From Tardibacter sp963781025 (lineage in GTDB: Bacteria > Pseudomonadota > Alphaproteobacteria > Sphingomonadales > Sphingomonadaceae), in contig CAWADU010000003.1 of NCBI GenBank assembly GCA_963781025.1, positions 186,001 to 250,000 of the forward strand: a stretch of DNA of 64,000 nucleotides, written 5' to 3'. Below, in pieces: positions 9,800-18,797 of the stretch. The position numbers and the translations under genes were made by a program. Numbering within the stretch: position 1 is the stretch's first letter; every line of letters begins with the position of its first letter. The notes under the pieces were generated by a model that was not told where the DNA came from, ran no database searches, and saw only the letters and a program-made list of their open reading frames with translations.

Positions 9800-9895
9800 G
9801 CCATTTCCGGCGGAGGCTGGAATCCATGCTGACTGGTCACTGAGCCGGGATTTCAGAATGGACCCCGGCCTTCGCTGGCGTTAGGGGCAGGAGAG
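9800..9895. repeat. REP-like dispersed intergenic element
   Basis: Two inverted arms are recognisable: CGGCGGAGGCTGGAATCCATG near 9811-9834 and AATGGACCCCGGCCTTCGCTGG near 9857-9880. They are separated by about 25 bases and would form a long imperfect hairpin. The arms read as the WIPAFAGM-type peptide in translation, a mark of this very common proteobacterial repeat. Related single arms occur at about 28694 and 42730. The rest of the gap between grpE and 9939 holds nothing else recognisable. Confidence 0.6.
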
Positions 9896-9938
9896 CTTTT
9901 GCGGTTATCGGCGCGCGCCCTGACCGCTGCTGGTGTCC

Positions 9939-10418
9939 TCAGCACCGTCTGAACGGCAGCAACGCCTCATATGTTGGCAGGGGCGACTTGCCGCGCACGT
10001 CCATCCCTTGCCGAAGCAGGAAGGCGTGGCGCACGATCTCGGCCTGCTGCTCAAGTCCGTAGCGGTTGAATGACCAATCCGGCCTCAGCACATAGGAATA
10101 ACGGCAGAAGGGGTGGCGCATCAGCGGCAGATACCATCGGCCGCGCATCTGGGCCTGCCAGACATGCGTCATCTCGTGGATGAACAGACCCTGCAGTCCA
10201 AGGCTCTGGCAGGAAAAATCGCTGCACCAGAGCGGCGAGCGGGGATGGAACCACAGATGGCCGTCAGGGGCCATTGCCGTGTGGCGGTTGTGAAACGGCC
10301 ACCAGCGACGGCGGTTTATTGTCACCCGTCGATAGTCGATGGCGCGACCGAACACAGATTCCGCCAACCGCTGCTCGGCAGCCGTCAGCGGCCTTCGGGT
10401 GTCAGTGGTTGGGCCCAT
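9939..10418 (-). CDS. zincin-like protein ('vgr-related' family)
   Basis: A 159-residue protein with an HExxH metal-binding motif (IHEMTHVWQ, about residue 80), as in gluzincins, and no signal peptide. The surroundings (YRRVTINRRRWWPF near residue 29 and FNRYGLEQQAEIVRH near 117, with a Glu that could be the third metal ligand) fit a family seen in sphingomonads and loosely annotated as vgr-related. Whether it is a working protease is unknown. Its start overlaps the end of the copper chaperone gene by 17 bases, so the two are probably one transcript. Confidence 0.6.
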   Translation of the reverse strand: MGPTTDTRRPLTAAEQRLAESVFGRAIDYRRVTINRRRWWPFHNRHTAMAPDGHLWFHPRSPLWCSDFSCQSLGLQGLFIHEMTHVWQAQMRGRWYLPLMRHPFCRYSYVLRPDWSFNRYGLEQQAEIVRHAFLLRQGMDVRGKSPLPTYEALLPFRRC

Positions 10419-10869
10419 GCCCCATCGGCATGTTCATGCCAGACGGCGGCGAATTTGCTGCTCCGGTCGCCTTTGCATCCACCGAGGCGGTTCCGCCATC
10501 GCCGAGCTTGAGGTTGAGCTTTACCGTCCCGCCCGGCTTGATCCGGGGGTCGAGGCCGAAGAGCATCACATGCTTTCCGCCCGGCGCGAACATTACCGCC
10601 TGACTCTTGCCGACAACCAGCTTTGGAAGCGGTCCCATGCGCATCAATCCGCCCACCATGGTGCTCTCGTGCATCTCCGCTTTTTTGGCGGAGGGGCTCG
10701 ACACGCCGATGACGGTCTGAGGCTTGTTCCCGCCATTGATCATGAAATAGGCGGCGGCGGGACGTCCCGGCACCGCAGGCAGGCGGACCCACGCATTGGA
10801 TACTGAAAGATCGGCGGCGGCGGCTGGCGTCGCGGCAAGGGCGGCGACGAAGAGGGTGAGATTGCGCAT
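10402..10869 (-). CDS. periplasmic copper chaperone PCu(A)C
   Basis: A signal peptide (MRNLTLFVAALAATPAAAA) is followed by a DUF461/PCuAC domain with the copper ligands in the usual order: MHES, a run to MRMG, then GGKHVML. Family members deliver Cu(I) to the CuA site of cytochrome c oxidase in the periplasm. The tail is unusually rich in Met and His (GMNMPMGHGPNH) and could hold another copper ion. I chose ATG 10869 over 10881 because it puts the basic residue right at the start of the signal peptide. It is divergent from dnaK. Confidence 0.88.
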   Translation of the reverse strand: MRNLTLFVAALAATPAAAADLSVSNAWVRLPAVPGRPAAAYFMINGGNKPQTVIGVSSPSAKKAEMHESTMVGGLMRMGPLPKLVVGKSQAVMFAPGGKHVMLFGLDPRIKPGGTVKLNLKLGDGGTASVDAKATGAANSPPSGMNMPMGHGPNH

Positions 10870-10940
10870 GGCTGCAACCATATCCGATTGCGCTCATCCG
10901 GCAAGTCGCCGGAAATCGTCAGCTCCTGCACTGCGCTATG

Positions 10941-10968
10941 CTTGCACCTCGCAAAGGCCACCCTATAT
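10941..10968 (+). promoter_or_regulatory. putative dnaK promoter, heat-shock-like
   Basis: CTTGCA (10941-10946) and CCCTATAT (10961-10968), 14 bases apart, resemble alphaproteobacterial sigma-32 promoters. It could also be read as a weak housekeeping promoter (TTGCAC-16-TATATC). It would leave a leader of about 85 bases before dnaK. No CIRCE element is present. Confidence 0.4.
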
Positions 10969-11058
10969 CGCCCTGCGAAAGGTCTTGTTTCGCCGTGCTT
11001 GACGAGGCGGCGGCGGGATCTGATTTTGGGGAAGTAACGACAGGATTTGAGGGCAGAT

Positions 11059-12963
11059 ATGGCCAAAGTTATCGGGATTGATCTCGGGACGACCAACAGC
11101 TGCGTTGCGGTGATGGAAGGCAGCCAGCCGAAAGTCATTGAAAACGCCGAAGGGACGCGCACCACGCCTTCGCAGGTGGCCTTTTCAAAGGATGGTGAGC
11201 GGCTGACGGGCCAGCCGGCGAAACGCCAGGCGGTCACCAATCCGGAAAACACCGTTTTCGCGGTGAAGCGGCTGATCGGCCGCCGTTTCGACGATCCGAT
11301 GACCAAGAAGGACATGGGCCTCGTTCCCTACAGGATCGTCAAGGGCGCCAACGGCGATGCATGGGTGCAGGCCGGTGGCGAAGATTATAGCCCGTCCCAG
11401 ATTTCGGCCTTCATCCTCCAGAAGATGAAGGAAACGGCTGAGGCCTATCTCGGCGAAACGGTGACCCAGGCCGTCATCACGGTTCCCGCCTATTTCAACG
11501 ACGCGCAGCGTCAGGCGACCAAGGATGCCGGCAAGATCGCGGGGCTTGAAGTGCTCCGCATCATCAACGAGCCGACTGCGGCCGCGCTGGCCTATGGTCT
11601 CGAAAAGCAGGACGGCAAGACCATCGTGGTCTATGACCTTGGCGGCGGCACGTTCGACATATCGGTTCTCGAGATCGGCGACGGCGTGTTCGAAGTGAAG
11701 GCGACCAACGGCGACACGTTCCTGGGCGGCGAGGACTTTGACGCGCAGATCGTCGAATATCTGGCCGACGAGTTCAAGAAGGCGGAAGGCATCGATCTCC
11801 GCAACGACCGCCTCGCCCTGCAGCGGCTGAAGGAAGCCGCCGAAAAGGCGAAGATCGAACTGTCATCGGCCCAGTCGACCGAGGTGAACCTGCCGTTCAT
11901 CACCGCGGACCAGACGGGCCCCAAGCACCTCGTCAAGAACATCACCCGCGCCGACCTGGAGCGGTTGGTCGAGGACTTGATCACCCGTACGCTCGAACCC
12001 TGCCGCAAGGCGCTGGCTGATGCCGGGCTGAAGGCCGCCGACATCGCCGACGTGGTGCTGGTGGGCGGCATGACCCGCATGCCGCGCGTCCGCCAGGTGG
12101 TGAAGGACTTTTTCGGCAAGGAACCCCACACCGGCGTCAATCCGGACGAAGTCGTTGCGATGGGCGCTGCCATTCAGGCAGGCGTGCTGCAGGGCGACGT
12201 CAAGGATGTGCTGCTGCTCGACGTGACGCCGCTGTCGCTGGGTATCGAGACGCTGGGCGGCGTGTTCACCCGCATGATCGACCGCAACACGACCATTCCG
12301 ACGAAGAAGAGCCAGGTCTTCTCCACCGCTGACGACAACCAGCAGGCGGTGACGATCCGCGTCTTCCAGGGCGAACGTGAAATGGCGGCCGACAACAAGA
12401 TGCTCGGTCAATTCGATCTCGTCGGCATTCCACCCGCACCGCGCGGCGTGCCGCAGATCGAGGTGACGTTCGACATCGACGCCAACGGCATCGTCAATGT
12501 CCATGCCAAGGACAAGGGCACCGGCAAGGAGCAGCAGATCAAGATACAGGCTTCGGGCGGTCTCAACGATTCCGACATCGAGCAGATGGTGAAGGACGCC
12601 GAGAAGTTCGCCGCCGAGGACAAGCAGCGGCGTGAAGGAGCGGAAGCCAAGAATAACGCCGAAAGCCTGATCCACACCAGCGAACGCCAGCTTGCCGAAC
12701 ATGGCGACAAGGTGGACGCTGCGCTGAAAGGCGAGATCGAGGCTGCCATCGCAGAGGCAAAGTCGGCGGTCGAAAGCGGCGACACGTCGCGGATAAACGA
12801 CAAGGCCCAGGCGCTGGCGCAGGTTGCGATGAAGCTTGGCCAGTCGATGTATGAAGCCGAACAGAAGGCACAGGCCGCGCCTGGCGCGGACGCTGGCGGC
12901 GAGGCCAAGGCCGATGATGTGGTCGACGCGGAATTTTCCGAGGTCGACGACAACAAGGCGTAA
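11059..12963 (+). CDS. dnaK: molecular chaperone DnaK (Hsp70)
   Basis: ATP-driven chaperone that works with DnaJ and GrpE. It begins MAKVIGIDLGTTNSC; further signatures are YDLGGGTFDIS and VVLVGGMTRMPRV, with the interdomain linker DVKDVLLLDVTPLSLG. The C-terminus is acidic, ending EFSEVDDNKA. The length of 634 residues is normal. ATG 11059 gives the conserved N-terminus; a TTG 12 bases upstream is less likely. dnaJ follows after 72 bases that contain a strong hairpin. Confidence 0.98.
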   Translation: MAKVIGIDLGTTNSCVAVMEGSQPKVIENAEGTRTTPSQVAFSKDGERLTGQPAKRQAVTNPENTVFAVKRLIGRRFDDPMTKKDMGLVPYRIVKGANGDAWVQAGGEDYSPSQISAFILQKMKETAEAYLGETVTQAVITVPAYFNDAQRQATKDAGKIAGLEVLRIINEPTAAALAYGLEKQDGKTIVVYDLGGGTFDISVLEIGDGVFEVKATNGDTFLGGEDFDAQIVEYLADEFKKAEGIDLRNDRLALQRLKEAAEKAKIELSSAQSTEVNLPFITADQTGPKHLVKNITRADLERLVEDLITRTLEPCRKALADAGLKAADIADVVLVGGMTRMPRVRQVVKDFFGKEPHTGVNPDEVVAMGAAIQAGVLQGDVKDVLLLDVTPLSLGIETLGGVFTRMIDRNTTIPTKKSQVFSTADDNQQAVTIRVFQGEREMAADNKMLGQFDLVGIPPAPRGVPQIEVTFDIDANGIVNVHAKDKGTGKEQQIKIQASGGLNDSDIEQMVKDAEKFAAEDKQRREGAEAKNNAESLIHTSERQLAEHGDKVDAALKGEIEAAIAEAKSAVESGDTSRINDKAQALAQVAMKLGQSMYEAEQKAQAAPGADAGGEAKADDVVDAEFSEVDDNKA

Positions 12964-12975
12964 CGATGAATGCGG

Positions 12976-13013
12976 GGCCGCTCCGTCCAATGTGCCGGCA
13001 CGGACGGGCGGCC
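12976..13013 (+). terminator. intercistronic hairpin between dnaK and dnaJ
   Basis: Arms GGCCGCTCCGTCC (12976-12988) and GGACGGGCGGCC (13002-13013) pair over 12 bases with a single bulged T and a 13-base loop, followed by the T-rich stretch ATTTATTTGG. It could act as a partial terminator or as an mRNA stabiliser that keeps DnaK above DnaJ. Confidence 0.55.
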
Positions 13014-13035
13014 ATTTATTTGGCCGGGGGGCTGA

Positions 13036-14179
13036 ATGGCTGACGTGGATATAGACTATTACGAGCTGCTGGAAGTCGAGCGGACCGCCGACGACGGCAA
13101 ACTCAAGTCCGCATATCGCAAGTTGGCGATGCGTTATCACCCGGACAAGAACCCCGGCTGCCGCGATTCAGAGGCACGGTTCAAGGCGATCAACGAAGCC
13201 TATGATTGCCTGAGGGATCCGCAGAAGCGGGCCGCCTATGACCGGTTCGGCAAGGCGGCGTTCCAGAACGGCGGCTTCGGCGGCAATGGCGGCAACCAGG
13301 GCTTTGATGGCTTTGCCGACATTTTTCAGGACATTTTCGGCGAGTTCATGGGCGGTCGCGGCGGCCGGGGCGGGCAGCGGCATCAGGGCACCCGCGGCGC
13401 GGATTTGCGCTACGATCTTGAACTGGTGCTCGAAGAAGCCTTCACCGGCAAGGAAGCAAAGCTCACTATCGACGTCGCCGTCCCGTGTGATCCATGCGGC
13501 GGCACAGGGGCCAAGCCCGGCTCAACGGCGCAGACCTGCGGTACATGCGCGCGGGCATGGCAAGGTGCGTGCCCAGCAGGGCTTCTTCATGATCGAACGG
13601 TCCTGCCCGACCTGCCATGGCGCAGGGCAGGTTATCGCCGAACCCTGCACCGCCTGTCGGGGCGAAGGGCGCATCGACAAGGAAAAGACCCTGTCGGTCA
13701 ACATTCCCATCGGCGTCGATGACGGCACCCGAATCCGTCTGGCGGGCGAAGGCGAGGCCGGGACACGGGGCGGGCCGGCCGGCGACCTCTATATCTTCAT
13801 CCATCTGAAGCAGCATCCGCTGTTCGAGCGTGACGGTACCACGCTGATAGCGCATGCGCCCATATCCTTCACCACGGCGGCGCTTGGCGGCGTGATCGAG
13901 GTGCCGGGCATCGACAAGAAGCCATGCGAGATTCGCATCCAGCCGGGCACCCAGTCTGGCAATCAGGTTCGTCTGCGCGGACGCGGGATGCCGGTATTGA
14001 ACGGACGCGGCATCGGCGATCTGATCGTCCAGATCGAAGTCGAAATGCCGACGAAGCTGAGCCCGAGGCAGAAGGAATTGCTGGAAGAGTTCCGTTCGCT
14101 GGAGACGGGCGAGGAGTGTCCTCAGTCCAGCGGATTCTTCACCAAGCTGAAAGGCTTGTGGGAAGAATGGACTGAATAG
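13036..14179 (+). CDS. dnaJ: chaperone DnaJ, frame broken by one extra base near 13549
   Basis: The J domain is intact (HPD at residues 35-37), followed by the Gly/Phe region and the first zinc motif (CDPCGGTG). After Cys171 (codon 13546-13548) the frame is lost: four bases, GCGC, stand where three are expected. From GGG at 13553 the protein continues in the +1 frame with HGKVRAQQGFF, two further zinc motifs (CPTCHGAG, CTACRGEG) and the full C-terminal substrate domain. Removing one base restores the second zinc motif as CGTCAGHG, exactly the family pattern. Sequence error is likely; otherwise only a truncated J-domain protein would be made. Co-transcribed with dnaK. Confidence 0.93.
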
Positions 14180-14197
14180 GCGGCCCTAAAGGCCCGA

Positions 14198-15460
14198 CTA
14201 TTCCGCCGCGTAGCGATTGCCGTTCATGGCGCCTAACCCCGGTCCCAGCCGAGAGCGATCCCAGACATTGTCGTAAAGCGCGACATATTGTCCCGCGACC
14301 GAGCCGATCGAAAACTGTTCTTCAATGCGTGCGCGGCCAGACATGCCCAGCGTGCGGCGGGCGTCTGTCGATAGCGACAGGATCGCAGCCATCGCAGCGC
14401 GCATCGCTTCGGGATCGCGGGGCGGCACGATGGTGCCGGCCTCGCCGACCACCCATGCGGAATTGCCGATATCAGTGGCGACACAGGGAACACCGCTCGC
14501 CATTGCTTCGCCCAATATGTTGGGAAATCCTTCGCCCCATGCCGATGGAAGCACGAGGAGGTCGAGACCCGGCAGCCACTCCGCCACGTCGAAACGCTGA
14601 TCCGCCAGTGTCAGCCGATCGGATGGCAGGCTATTGGCGAGAGCAGGCCCGATATGGCGGGCCAAATGGTTCATCCCGGTGCCGACGACAAGCAGATGGG
14701 CATCGGGCCCTTCCAGACGCAACCGGCAGACGGCTTCGACCAGCGTCGCAGGGTCCTTCATCGGATGGTAGCGCGCGATCATGCCGATGATGGGGCGCGA
14801 TCCGTCTATTCCGAAAAGCTGCGTCAATCGTTCGCGCGCCTCGGGCCGCGGCTTGAAATATTCGCAGTCGAACCCGTTGGGAATGACGGTGATGTGGTCG
14901 TTGGCATAACCCAGCGCGATATACTGCTGCCTGGCGACGTGCGAATTGAAAATGATGGCGTCGACCTGCGACGACAGGCGGGCGGTGCGATGCAACAGGA
15001 ACCGGGTCAGCAGCTTTTCATGGGAGATGTCGGTCAGGGAGCGGCGGACATTCCAAATGATCGGCCGGTGCGGATGGAGCGCTCTCGCCGCGTACCACGC
15101 GGCAATGCTGCCGTGATGCATCCAACCCATAACCATGTCCGGCGCGGTTTTGCGCGCCAAATGGATAAGCCGCCCCGCCGCTCTGGGTGAAGGGACTCCC
15201 GCGCGCATGCTCAATGTGGAAATTGGAGTGCCGGTAGCCCGGATCCGGCCCTGCAGCTCACCCGGTACCATAAGGGACAGGACCGACTGCTCATAACGCC
15301 CGGCCGACGCGCTGCCATTTTCCAGCAATTTGGCGAGCATGGCCTGCGCTCCCCCGAAACTGACGGATGTGATCGCGTGCATCAGTCGAATGGATCCGAA
15401 TGCCGGAGCGGTCGAAGGGGTGGGCAGACCACGTTGTTCAGGCGAAATGTTTTGTTTCAT
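14198..15460 (-). CDS. glycosyltransferase family 4 protein
   Basis: A GT-B fold retaining glycosyltransferase of 420 residues. The N-terminal SVSFGGAQAMLAKLL segment is typical of family 4 acceptors, and the C-terminal domain has MIARYHPMKDPATLVEA, LPSAWGEGFPNILGEAMASGVP (donor site with the E-x7-E pattern) and GEAGTIVPPRDPEAM. ATG 15460 starts just after the stop of the upstream flavoprotein gene (20-base gap), so the two form an operon. Such enzymes build exopolysaccharide or lipopolysaccharide at the inner face of the membrane. The sugar cannot be told. Confidence 0.87.
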   Translation of the reverse strand: MKQNISPEQRGLPTPSTAPAFGSIRLMHAITSVSFGGAQAMLAKLLENGSASAGRYEQSVLSLMVPGELQGRIRATGTPISTLSMRAGVPSPRAAGRLIHLARKTAPDMVMGWMHHGSIAAWYAARALHPHRPIIWNVRRSLTDISHEKLLTRFLLHRTARLSSQVDAIIFNSHVARQQYIALGYANDHITVIPNGFDCEYFKPRPEARERLTQLFGIDGSRPIIGMIARYHPMKDPATLVEAVCRLRLEGPDAHLLVVGTGMNHLARHIGPALANSLPSDRLTLADQRFDVAEWLPGLDLLVLPSAWGEGFPNILGEAMASGVPCVATDIGNSAWVVGEAGTIVPPRDPEAMRAAMAAILSLSTDARRTLGMSGRARIEEQFSIGSVAGQYVALYDNVWDRSRLGPGLGAMNGNRYAAE

Positions 15461-15480
15461 ATCGTGCACTGCTTGTTGAT

Positions 15481-16980
15481 TTATCCTGCTTTGAGCTGGT
15501 GTGGCGCGAACATGTCGTCGACGATTTCTGATTCCATCGCCACCAGTTGCGACGCCGCATAGCTGCGTGTCGAATTGGCGCGAACATCGAACTCGCGCCG
15601 GGAACCGGCCGCGATCGCCTTTGCCGCCATCAGCCCGGCATAGGTGGCCCAATCCGTGCCGGGCCGGTTGACATGATACAGATTGCGGATCGTACTGATC
15701 GCCCGGGACAGCTCGAGGTTGCGCGCGCTCTCCGCTTCCCGCCAGCTTGCGGCCGCATTGCAGCGGTCAAGCGTGAGCGACATGGAATTGCTGATTTTGG
15801 TCGGATCAATCAGTTTTCCGGCAACGCATTCGCTGGTCGCCAGCCTGATCCATTCGTCTTCGGACTGGCGCAACATCGGGTCGTGATTGTCCAGGAAATA
15901 TTCGATGCATAGCGCAGTCTTGCCATCGGGCACCATGTGCCCCTCAAAGGCGCCGTAGTTGGTGATGCGGCCACAGGCCAGGCGGGCATCATTGACCTCC
16001 AGCCAAGCGTGGGGAAACCGCGGCGCTTCGTCGAGGAACAGATACACAAGCACGACACAGCGCCCGGCCTGACCGGGAAGTTCAGGACTGCGCGGCAACC
16101 CGGCCGTGCCGTCTTCGATAAGCGTAGAGAGCAACGGCAGTTGAAGGCTCGATATCACATGGCGGGGACGGTAACGGACCGGTCCCGATGGCCCTATCGT
16201 CAGCACGTCGGCGATCGAGCCCTGCCGGCTGGTCATTTGCAACATTGTCGTATTGAGGTGAATTGGAAGTCCCGCATGCCGCAAGCGGTCGGACAGGATC
16301 TCGCAGATCTGGCCGGTTCCCTTTGCCGGGTGTCGCCACTGCCGTTGGCTCGAAGGCCCACCCCGCGAGGCAAGCCGCAGGCCGTGCGCGACGGCGGCAA
16401 AGGAATAGGAGGCGGCCTCACCATCCGCGTGTACCTGTGGCACCGGCATGTCCCGCCAACGCTGACCCCGGAACTTCTCCCAATAGCCTTGCGAAAAGGC
16501 CTGGGCGAACCGGCGGCCGGTCCGCAAGTGCCAGTATTCTTCATAATTGGCGGGGCGTTTGATGCCGCTTGTCAACCAGGCAACGCTTAGATCGGTCGCG
16601 CCAGAAAGCAGCAGCGATAACGGCGAGCCACGACGCAAGCCGCGAAAGCTGCTCGACATTTCCAGGATGTGGCCACGATAGAGACTGCCGACGCGATGCG
16701 AATATGCACGATAGTCGTCGCCGAGCAGGCGGTTCCAGAGCGCATCGACTTCCGGAATGCGGGTATAGAGTTCCTTCCGGCCCAGATCGATGGTGAAGTC
16801 GCCCCATTTGATGGATCGCATCAAGCCGCCGACATTTCCGGATTGTTCCAGAACGACAGGACGGATGCCTGCCTGAACCAGTTGGTAAGCCGCGGCGAGC
16901 CCGGATGGCCCTGCGCCGATCACGAGAACGTCCGTGTCGGTCGGCGGTGCGGATTCGTTCATAGTCGGCGCGCGGGTCAT
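15481..16980 (-). CDS. FAD-dependent amine-oxidase-like / protoporphyrinogen-oxidase-like protein
   Basis: A 499-residue flavoprotein with the dinucleotide motif (VLVIGAGPSGLAAAYQLVQAG) followed by VVLEQSGNVGGLMRSI, as in the NAD(P)-binding/amine oxidase superfamily that includes UDP-galactopyranose mutase and HemG-like enzymes. The middle region (WRHPAKGTGQICEILSDRL) is also typical. Because it is the first gene of an operon with a glycosyltransferase, a role in sugar or lipid modification for the cell surface is more likely than haem synthesis. The start at 16980 has AGGAG 11 bases upstream; an ATG at 16962 is possible. The 209 bases to the divergent DUF2157 gene hold nothing else I recognise. 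Confidence 0.75.
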   Translation of the reverse strand: MTRAPTMNESAPPTDTDVLVIGAGPSGLAAAYQLVQAGIRPVVLEQSGNVGGLMRSIKWGDFTIDLGRKELYTRIPEVDALWNRLLGDDYRAYSHRVGSLYRGHILEMSSSFRGLRRGSPLSLLLSGATDLSVAWLTSGIKRPANYEEYWHLRTGRRFAQAFSQGYWEKFRGQRWRDMPVPQVHADGEAASYSFAAVAHGLRLASRGGPSSQRQWRHPAKGTGQICEILSDRLRHAGLPIHLNTTMLQMTSRQGSIADVLTIGPSGPVRYRPRHVISSLQLPLLSTLIEDGTAGLPRSPELPGQAGRCVVLVYLFLDEAPRFPHAWLEVNDARLACGRITNYGAFEGHMVPDGKTALCIEYFLDNHDPMLRQSEDEWIRLATSECVAGKLIDPTKISNSMSLTLDRCNAAASWREAESARNLELSRAISTIRNLYHVNRPGTDWATYAGLMAAKAIAAGSRREFDVRANSTRSYAASQLVAMESEIVDDMFAPHQLKAG

Positions 16981-17189
16981 TGGGCCCGTTGCTCCTATCA
17001 GCCTTCAATCTTTGCTACTCCCTTCAGCCCGGCCTGACAGATGCTATCATGGCTGGACTGAAAGCTCAGATGGGGTAGGACGTGCATTGCCTTCATGGTG
17101 GTGAAAACTTCCTCGTACCCAAACGGGCACTTGCATCGACCAGATGAGCACCATTGTGCCCCGATGGAGGAGCCGCATGGCATCACGAC

Positions 17190-18281
17190 ATGGACCTTGA
17201 ACGCGGCCTGAGAGACTGGGTGGCGGCAGGGTTGATCGATGAGACGGTGGCCGACTTCATTCGCGCGCATGAGCGGCGGTCGAGCACGCCATGGGGGCGC
17301 TGGGCCGTTATTGCGCTCGGCCTGCTCGCGGTCGCGCTGGGCATGGCTCTGCTGGTCGCCGCCAATTGGTGGGATATCCCCGATACCCTCAAGATCACGG
17401 TGCAGCTGGCGCTCGGCATCGCGGCAAGCATGGCCATATGGCGCGCGGATCGGCATGAATGGACCTGGACGCGTGAAGGGGCGCTGTTCCTCCTAGGCGC
17501 GCTGACGCTGGGCGGCATAGCGTTGCAGATGCAGGTCTTTCAATTGACTGGCCAGAAATGGCAGGCTCTCTGGTTCTGGCTGGCCTTGATGAGCCCGGCA
17601 TTCATGCTGCTCGCCCGATCGCGGCTTAACGCCTATGCCTTCGCCCTCGTGGCCGGATGGGCCGCATTGGCGTTGGGTACGGGTGATGTATCCCGCCTTG
17701 CCAGGGGAATTGCGCTCGCCGTGCCTGCGATGATCATCGGGCTGTCGGCGCTTCGGGAAGGCATATTCGCCCGCGGACTCCGAGAAGCCGGCCTGGCGCA
17801 GCTACTCGGCGGCGCGAGTTTTGCGCATGTCGCCTGGTCGGTCAGCCTTGACACGCACGAGATCGCCGAAGTCCGCATGCCGCTTGCGATCGGCGCAGTC
17901 TTGTCGGCGGCCGCGCTCTCCATATTGCATCTCCGGCGTGACGAGGCAGCGGCCGTCGTTTTGCCCACATGCGGTGCCGCAATCGTGGCGGTGGTCCTTG
18001 CACTCGGATTTTCCCACCACGGCGAATGGCCTTCCCGGATGATGGGCGCGCTGATCTATGCAGCCATGTGGGGCGTGACCGGTTGGGCGGCTTTCCGGGC
18101 AGGCTGGACGGCGTTGTTCGGGGTCGCGGTGGCTGCGCTCGCCCTGCGGCTGTTCATCGTCTATTTCGAAGTGTTCGCGTCGCTGGCATTGACCGGCGTT
18201 GGTCTGATCGGCGCGGGCATGTTGCTAATTGCGCTCGTCCTGCTGTGGCGCCGCCTGCTCGTGAAGCTGAGGCCGGCATGA
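17190..18281 (+). CDS. DUF2157 domain multi-pass membrane protein
   Basis: The soluble N-terminal segment (LRDWVAAGLIDETVADFIRAHE, residues 6-27) is the mark of DUF2157. It is followed by about ten hydrophobic helices over the remaining 330 residues. ATG 17190 was preferred over 17154 because it puts the DUF2157 helix at the N-terminus. The stop overlaps the next start by ATGA, so it is coupled to the GDYXXLXY protein. In other genomes these families, often with DUF4401, sit together, but no activity is established. DUF4401 is absent here. Confidence 0.8.
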   Translation: MDLERGLRDWVAAGLIDETVADFIRAHERRSSTPWGRWAVIALGLLAVALGMALLVAANWWDIPDTLKITVQLALGIAASMAIWRADRHEWTWTREGALFLLGALTLGGIALQMQVFQLTGQKWQALWFWLALMSPAFMLLARSRLNAYAFALVAGWAALALGTGDVSRLARGIALAVPAMIIGLSALREGIFARGLREAGLAQLLGGASFAHVAWSVSLDTHEIAEVRMPLAIGAVLSAAALSILHLRRDEAAAVVLPTCGAAIVAVVLALGFSHHGEWPSRMMGALIYAAMWGVTGWAAFRAGWTALFGVAVAALALRLFIVYFEVFASLALTGVGLIGAGMLLIALVLLWRRLLVKLRPA

Positions 18282-18772
18282 CACGTCGGTTCTGGATCAT
18301 CGCCGCGCTTGCCCTGCCTACGCTGGCGCTCGCCGCATCCGCGTCCTGGCACCTGTGGCGGCTATCGAACGCGACCGAGTGGCGCATTCCCGTGACCGGC
18401 TATGATCCGCGCGATCTTTTGGCGGGGCATTATGTCCGCTTCCGCTACGCGTGGAAGTTGGAGGGCGGGGCGTTCTGCGCAGGCAATGACTGTGTCTTCT
18501 GCCTCGAAGACAAAAGCGGGACGGTCGTCGCCCGGATCGCACCCAGGGTGGATCGCTGCGCAAATCGTGTCGATCCCGCAGCGAGCGGAATTGGCGTCAT
18601 CTGGAATACGGGTGGTCCGGAGGGAGAGCCGGTGGCGTCTGGCCAGCTATATATTCCTGAACGCGACGCAACGCGCATCACGCGATTGCTCGGACAGGGC
18701 AAGGCCGTTCTGGTCGCGCGGCTGGGTAAAGGTGATCGGCTGGTGGCTGAACGAATTGAGCCGGTTTTCTGA
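18278..18772 (+). CDS. GDYXXLXY domain protein
   Basis: A 164-residue protein with one N-terminal membrane helix (residues 5-23) and the family motif region AGHYVRFRYAW near residue 50, where His replaces the usual Asp. Four cysteines (FCAGNDCVFC and RCAN) lie in the exported part and could form disulfides. It is translationally coupled to the DUF2157 protein by a 4-base overlap. It probably acts with that protein at the membrane; the process is unknown. Confidence 0.75.
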   Translation: MTRRFWIIAALALPTLALAASASWHLWRLSNATEWRIPVTGYDPRDLLAGHYVRFRYAWKLEGGAFCAGNDCVFCLEDKSGTVVARIAPRVDRCANRVDPAASGIGVIWNTGGPEGEPVASGQLYIPERDATRITRLLGQGKAVLVARLGKGDRLVAERIEPVF

Positions 18773-18797
18773 TTTGGTTGGTATTCGAAAACAAATG

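Noticed and set aside
11863..13140. Open frame of 425 codons on the minus strand
   Set aside because: Antisense to dnaK and the start of dnaJ; no domain.
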